DNA from: Synechococcales cyanobacterium PMM_0085
GTDB taxonomy: Bacteria; Cyanobacteriota; Cyanobacteriia; Elainellales; Elainellaceae
Length of the DNA: 7,221 bases
Assembly: GCA_949127705.1 (NCBI GenBank)
Contig: CASBQJ010000050.1
Location: 1 to 7,221 of the forward strand
Direction of reading: 5' to 3'
The stretch's first letter is position 1. Each line of letters opens with the position of its first letter. Made by a program: the position numbers and the translations under genes. Positions 6,092-7,221 of this stretch are shown here, piece by piece. The notes beneath the pieces were generated by a model. That model was not told the origin of the DNA and did no database searches. It saw nothing but the letters and a program-made list of their open reading frames with translations.

Positions 6092-6708
6092 GACTGCACC
6101 TCTCTGGACTCTGCTGCGTTGATATCGATTAGGGTTGTGGATGACATCCACTCCGTTTGCAGAATCTCATGGATGCGGCGGAGCCGAGTTGTCAGGCAAT
6201 AGAGTTGCGTTGGCTCAGGGTGGTTTTGCGGCTCTGATGCTGGCTGAGCCAGGTTTGCCTGAGCCAATGTGGGTTGAGCGCAGGTGGCATGAATTTCTTG
6301 ATTGATCAGCCCTTGCTGCAAGTCAGACTGACTCATATAGGGCACTAGTTCGACTCGCATATGGTATTGGTCAAACAGCCGCCGTAGTCCATCTAAGCGT
6401 TGCTGGAACTGGCGAGACTGGAGCGAGTCTGTCGCCTGCTCGGCGATGCTCAAATCATCCTTGAGTACCCCTAAACGCAAGACGAGGGAGGAGCGCACTG
6501 CCACGGCATAGAGCGTAATCGCCAGCAGCGTGCCCACGAGAGCCTCGGTCAGGGCCACATCGGCTGCGCCTAACACGGCATAAACCATCGCTGCAACTGC
6601 GCCTAGAATGCCGCGAATCACTAGGGCATGATAGGGGTTCGCCTGAAAAATCACCATGGATGCAGCCAGGGGCAGTAGCGCCGCCAGCACATAGATGTAG
6701 CTATCCAT
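6088..6708 (-). CDS. mrpA: Short cyanobacterial-type MrpA: MbhD/DUF4040 membrane domain plus soluble tail
   Basis: A 206-aa protein. Residues 4-21, 27-48 and 51-71 form three helices of the MbhD (DUF4040) type found in the C-terminal part of classical MrpA. The signature is RGILGAVAAMVYAVLGAADV (32-51) followed by ALTEALVGTLL (52-62), with Asp50 and Glu55 as conserved acidic residues within the membrane. The large NuoL-like N-terminal part of classical MrpA is absent. Residues about 83-206 form a hydrophilic tail with a helix rich in charged residues and a low-complexity linker around 145-165 (CAQPTLAQANLAQPASEPQ). The start is ATG 6708, chosen over ATG 6726 because GGGAGGA precedes it at proper spacing and the protein then begins MDSYIYVLAALL. 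It overlaps mrpG by 8 bp and mrpB by 4 bp. It is probably part of the proton path of the antiporter. The symbol follows cyanobacterial usage; mnhA/mbhD are alternatives. Confidence 0.82.
   Translation of the reverse strand: MDSYIYVLAALLPLAASMVIFQANPYHALVIRGILGAVAAMVYAVLGAADVALTEALVGTLLAITLYAVAVRSSLVLRLGVLKDDLSIAEQATDSLQSRQFQQRLDGLRRLFDQYHMRVELVPYMSQSDLQQGLINQEIHATCAQPTLAQANLAQPASEPQNHPEPTQLYCLTTRLRRIHEILQTEWMSSTTLIDINAAESREVQS
6210..6267. repeat. 10-bp inverted repeat flanking an 11-bp palindrome within mrpA
   Basis: TTGGCTCAGG (6210-6219) is the exact reverse complement of CCTGAGCCAA (6258-6267), with 38 bases between. Inside lies the perfect odd palindrome TGGCTGAGCCA (6241-6251). The region encodes the Gln/Ala/Pro-rich linker of the short MrpA tail. 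It may be incidental to repeated CAG/GCC-type codons. Confidence 0.4.
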
Positions 6709-7006
6709 TGTGGTTCCTCCCGCCATCGGGGCTGCTGCTGGGGCTGCTGCTGGAGCAAAAGGCTAGCACGTAGCCCAGCATGGTGTTCCAGAGGGTTAGG
6801 GAAAGGATGGCCAGCAGCAGCAGGGGCCATTCTCGGGGGCGCTGCAAGAGCAGTCCAAAAATAATCGCGATCGAGCCAAGGGTATCGGACACCGAAAGAT
6901 TATGCAGTTTGAATAGCACCGATCGCTGGGTGAGCAGAACCGGAGTACCCCAGAACCAAAAGACCAATCCAACCCCAATACAGCCATAGCTTAGCAGGTC
7001 AATCAT
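6701..7006 (-). CDS. mrpG: Mrp/Mnh antiporter subunit G
   Basis: A 101-aa membrane protein of normal length for MrpG/MnhG. It has three helices (about 5-25, 42-54, 60-84) and the family core SVLFKLHNLSVSDTLG (29-44), which corresponds to the RLHA..KADTLG region of other MrpG proteins; the usual RFPD stretch is replaced by LLTQRS. The ATG at 7006 overlaps the mrpF stop as ATGA and has a GGAG-type ribosome site just upstream, so coupling to mrpF is expected. The C-terminus CSSSSPSSSPDGGRNHNG is low-complexity and made by a 12-bp tandem duplication. It overlaps the following short mrpA by 8 bp. MrpG is a small subunit required for assembly or activity of the complex in studied bacteria. Confidence 0.85.
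   Translation of the reverse strand: MIDLLSYGCIGVGLVFWFWGTPVLLTQRSVLFKLHNLSVSDTLGSIAIIFGLLLQRPREWPLLLLAILSLTLWNTMLGYVLAFCSSSSPSSSPDGGRNHNG
6728..6751. repeat. Perfect 12-bp tandem duplication at the 3' end of mrpG
   Basis: GGGGCTGCTGCT occurs twice without a gap (6728-6739 and 6740-6751). Read on the minus strand it encodes two SSSP units in the MrpG tail. The length keeps the frame. It lies 20 bp from the mrpA start codon and its ribosome site. Confidence 0.75.
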
Positions 7007-7221
7007 GCATCCTCCATCCGTTGCAAAATATGTGCCAGCAGCATGAACCCAGCATTGCCCACACTGAGAACGATCACGCCGACGACCCCAACCATCCAGT
7101 CATCCCGCAAGACGGAGACCAACAGGACGATGACGGACGCTTTGGTTGAGACACTGGAAAACGCCAGCATAGTCTGCCAGATATTCTCATCTTTGCACGC
7201 CTGATAGAGCGGAATCAGCAA
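7003..7221 (-). CDS. mrpF: Mrp/Mnh antiporter subunit F, C-terminal part (cut by window edge)
   Basis: 72 residues are visible, entering from the right edge; the TTG at the edge is most likely an internal Leu codon, since MrpF usually has a first helix before this point. Visible parts are the end of helix 1 (LLIPLYQACKDE), helix 2 (about 17-38, TMLAFSSVSTKASVIVLLVSVL) and helix 3 (about 43-66, MVGVVGVIVLSVGNAGFMLLAHIL). The order of segments and the position before mrpG identify it as MrpF. The stop TGA (7005-7003) overlaps the mrpG ATG. The classical MrpF loop motif GPxxxDRxxALD is not present in that form: SSVST stands where the second Asp would be. This may be a trait of the cyanobacterial type. 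The remaining operon genes (likely C, D, E types) should lie to the right. Confidence 0.78.
   Translation of the reverse strand: MLIPLYQACKDENIWQTMLAFSSVSTKASVIVLLVSVLRDDWMVGVVGVIVLSVGNAGFMLLAHILQRMEDA

Noticed and set aside
6092..6151. Longer N-terminus for mrpB (ATG 6151)
   Set aside because: The extra 20 residues are hydrophilic and inside mrpA, whereas ATG 6091 has a ribosome site and an ATGA overlap.

Overview
The window looks cyanobacterial. The palindromic octamer GCGATCGC (HIP1), typical of many cyanobacterial genomes, occurs seven times (966, 1191, 1835, 2273, 4616, 4844, 5248). The genes also fit: a full-length phosphorylase-kinase alpha/beta-like GH15 protein, a peroxiredoxin-like protein of a family I associate with cyanobacteria, and an Mrp-type cation/proton antiporter operon with the short-MrpA subunit layout used in cyanobacteria. 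No genus can be named from this alone.

Layout, left to right. (1) Positions 1-853, minus strand: a two-gene unit, a 111-aa trypco2-domain protein followed 19 bp later by a trypsin-like serine protease cut off by the window edge just before its catalytic serine should appear. This is the hallmark pair of a proposed class of protease-centred bacterial conflict/signalling systems, and it is the most interesting part of the window. (2) Positions 854-958: a gene-free spacer. (3) Positions 959-4234, minus strand: a 1091-aa homologue of eukaryotic phosphorylase kinase alpha/beta subunits. (4) Positions 4235-4398: a divergent promoter region holding two small inverted repeats. (5) Positions 4399-5178, plus strand: a 259-aa peroxiredoxin-like protein without the active-site cysteine. 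(6) Positions 5184-5435, minus strand: a small two-helix membrane ORF that seems to have lost its start through an in-frame TGA. (7) Positions 5432-7221, minus strand: the distal part of an Mrp/Mnh operon in the order mrpF (partial) - mrpG - short mrpA (MbhD domain) - mrpB (with an MbhE-like segment fused in front). All junctions overlap by 4 or 8 bp, which implies translational coupling.

How the genes relate: the four antiporter genes encode membrane subunits of one complex whose remaining parts (probably C, D, E) should lie beyond the right edge. The PhK-like protein and the peroxiredoxin-like protein share a divergent promoter region but nothing else in the sequence links them. The trypco2/protease pair lacks HIP1 sites and looks more A+T-rich by eye than its neighbours, which suggests an accessory insertion next to core genes. 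Its effector or NTPase portion, if present, lies to the left of the window.
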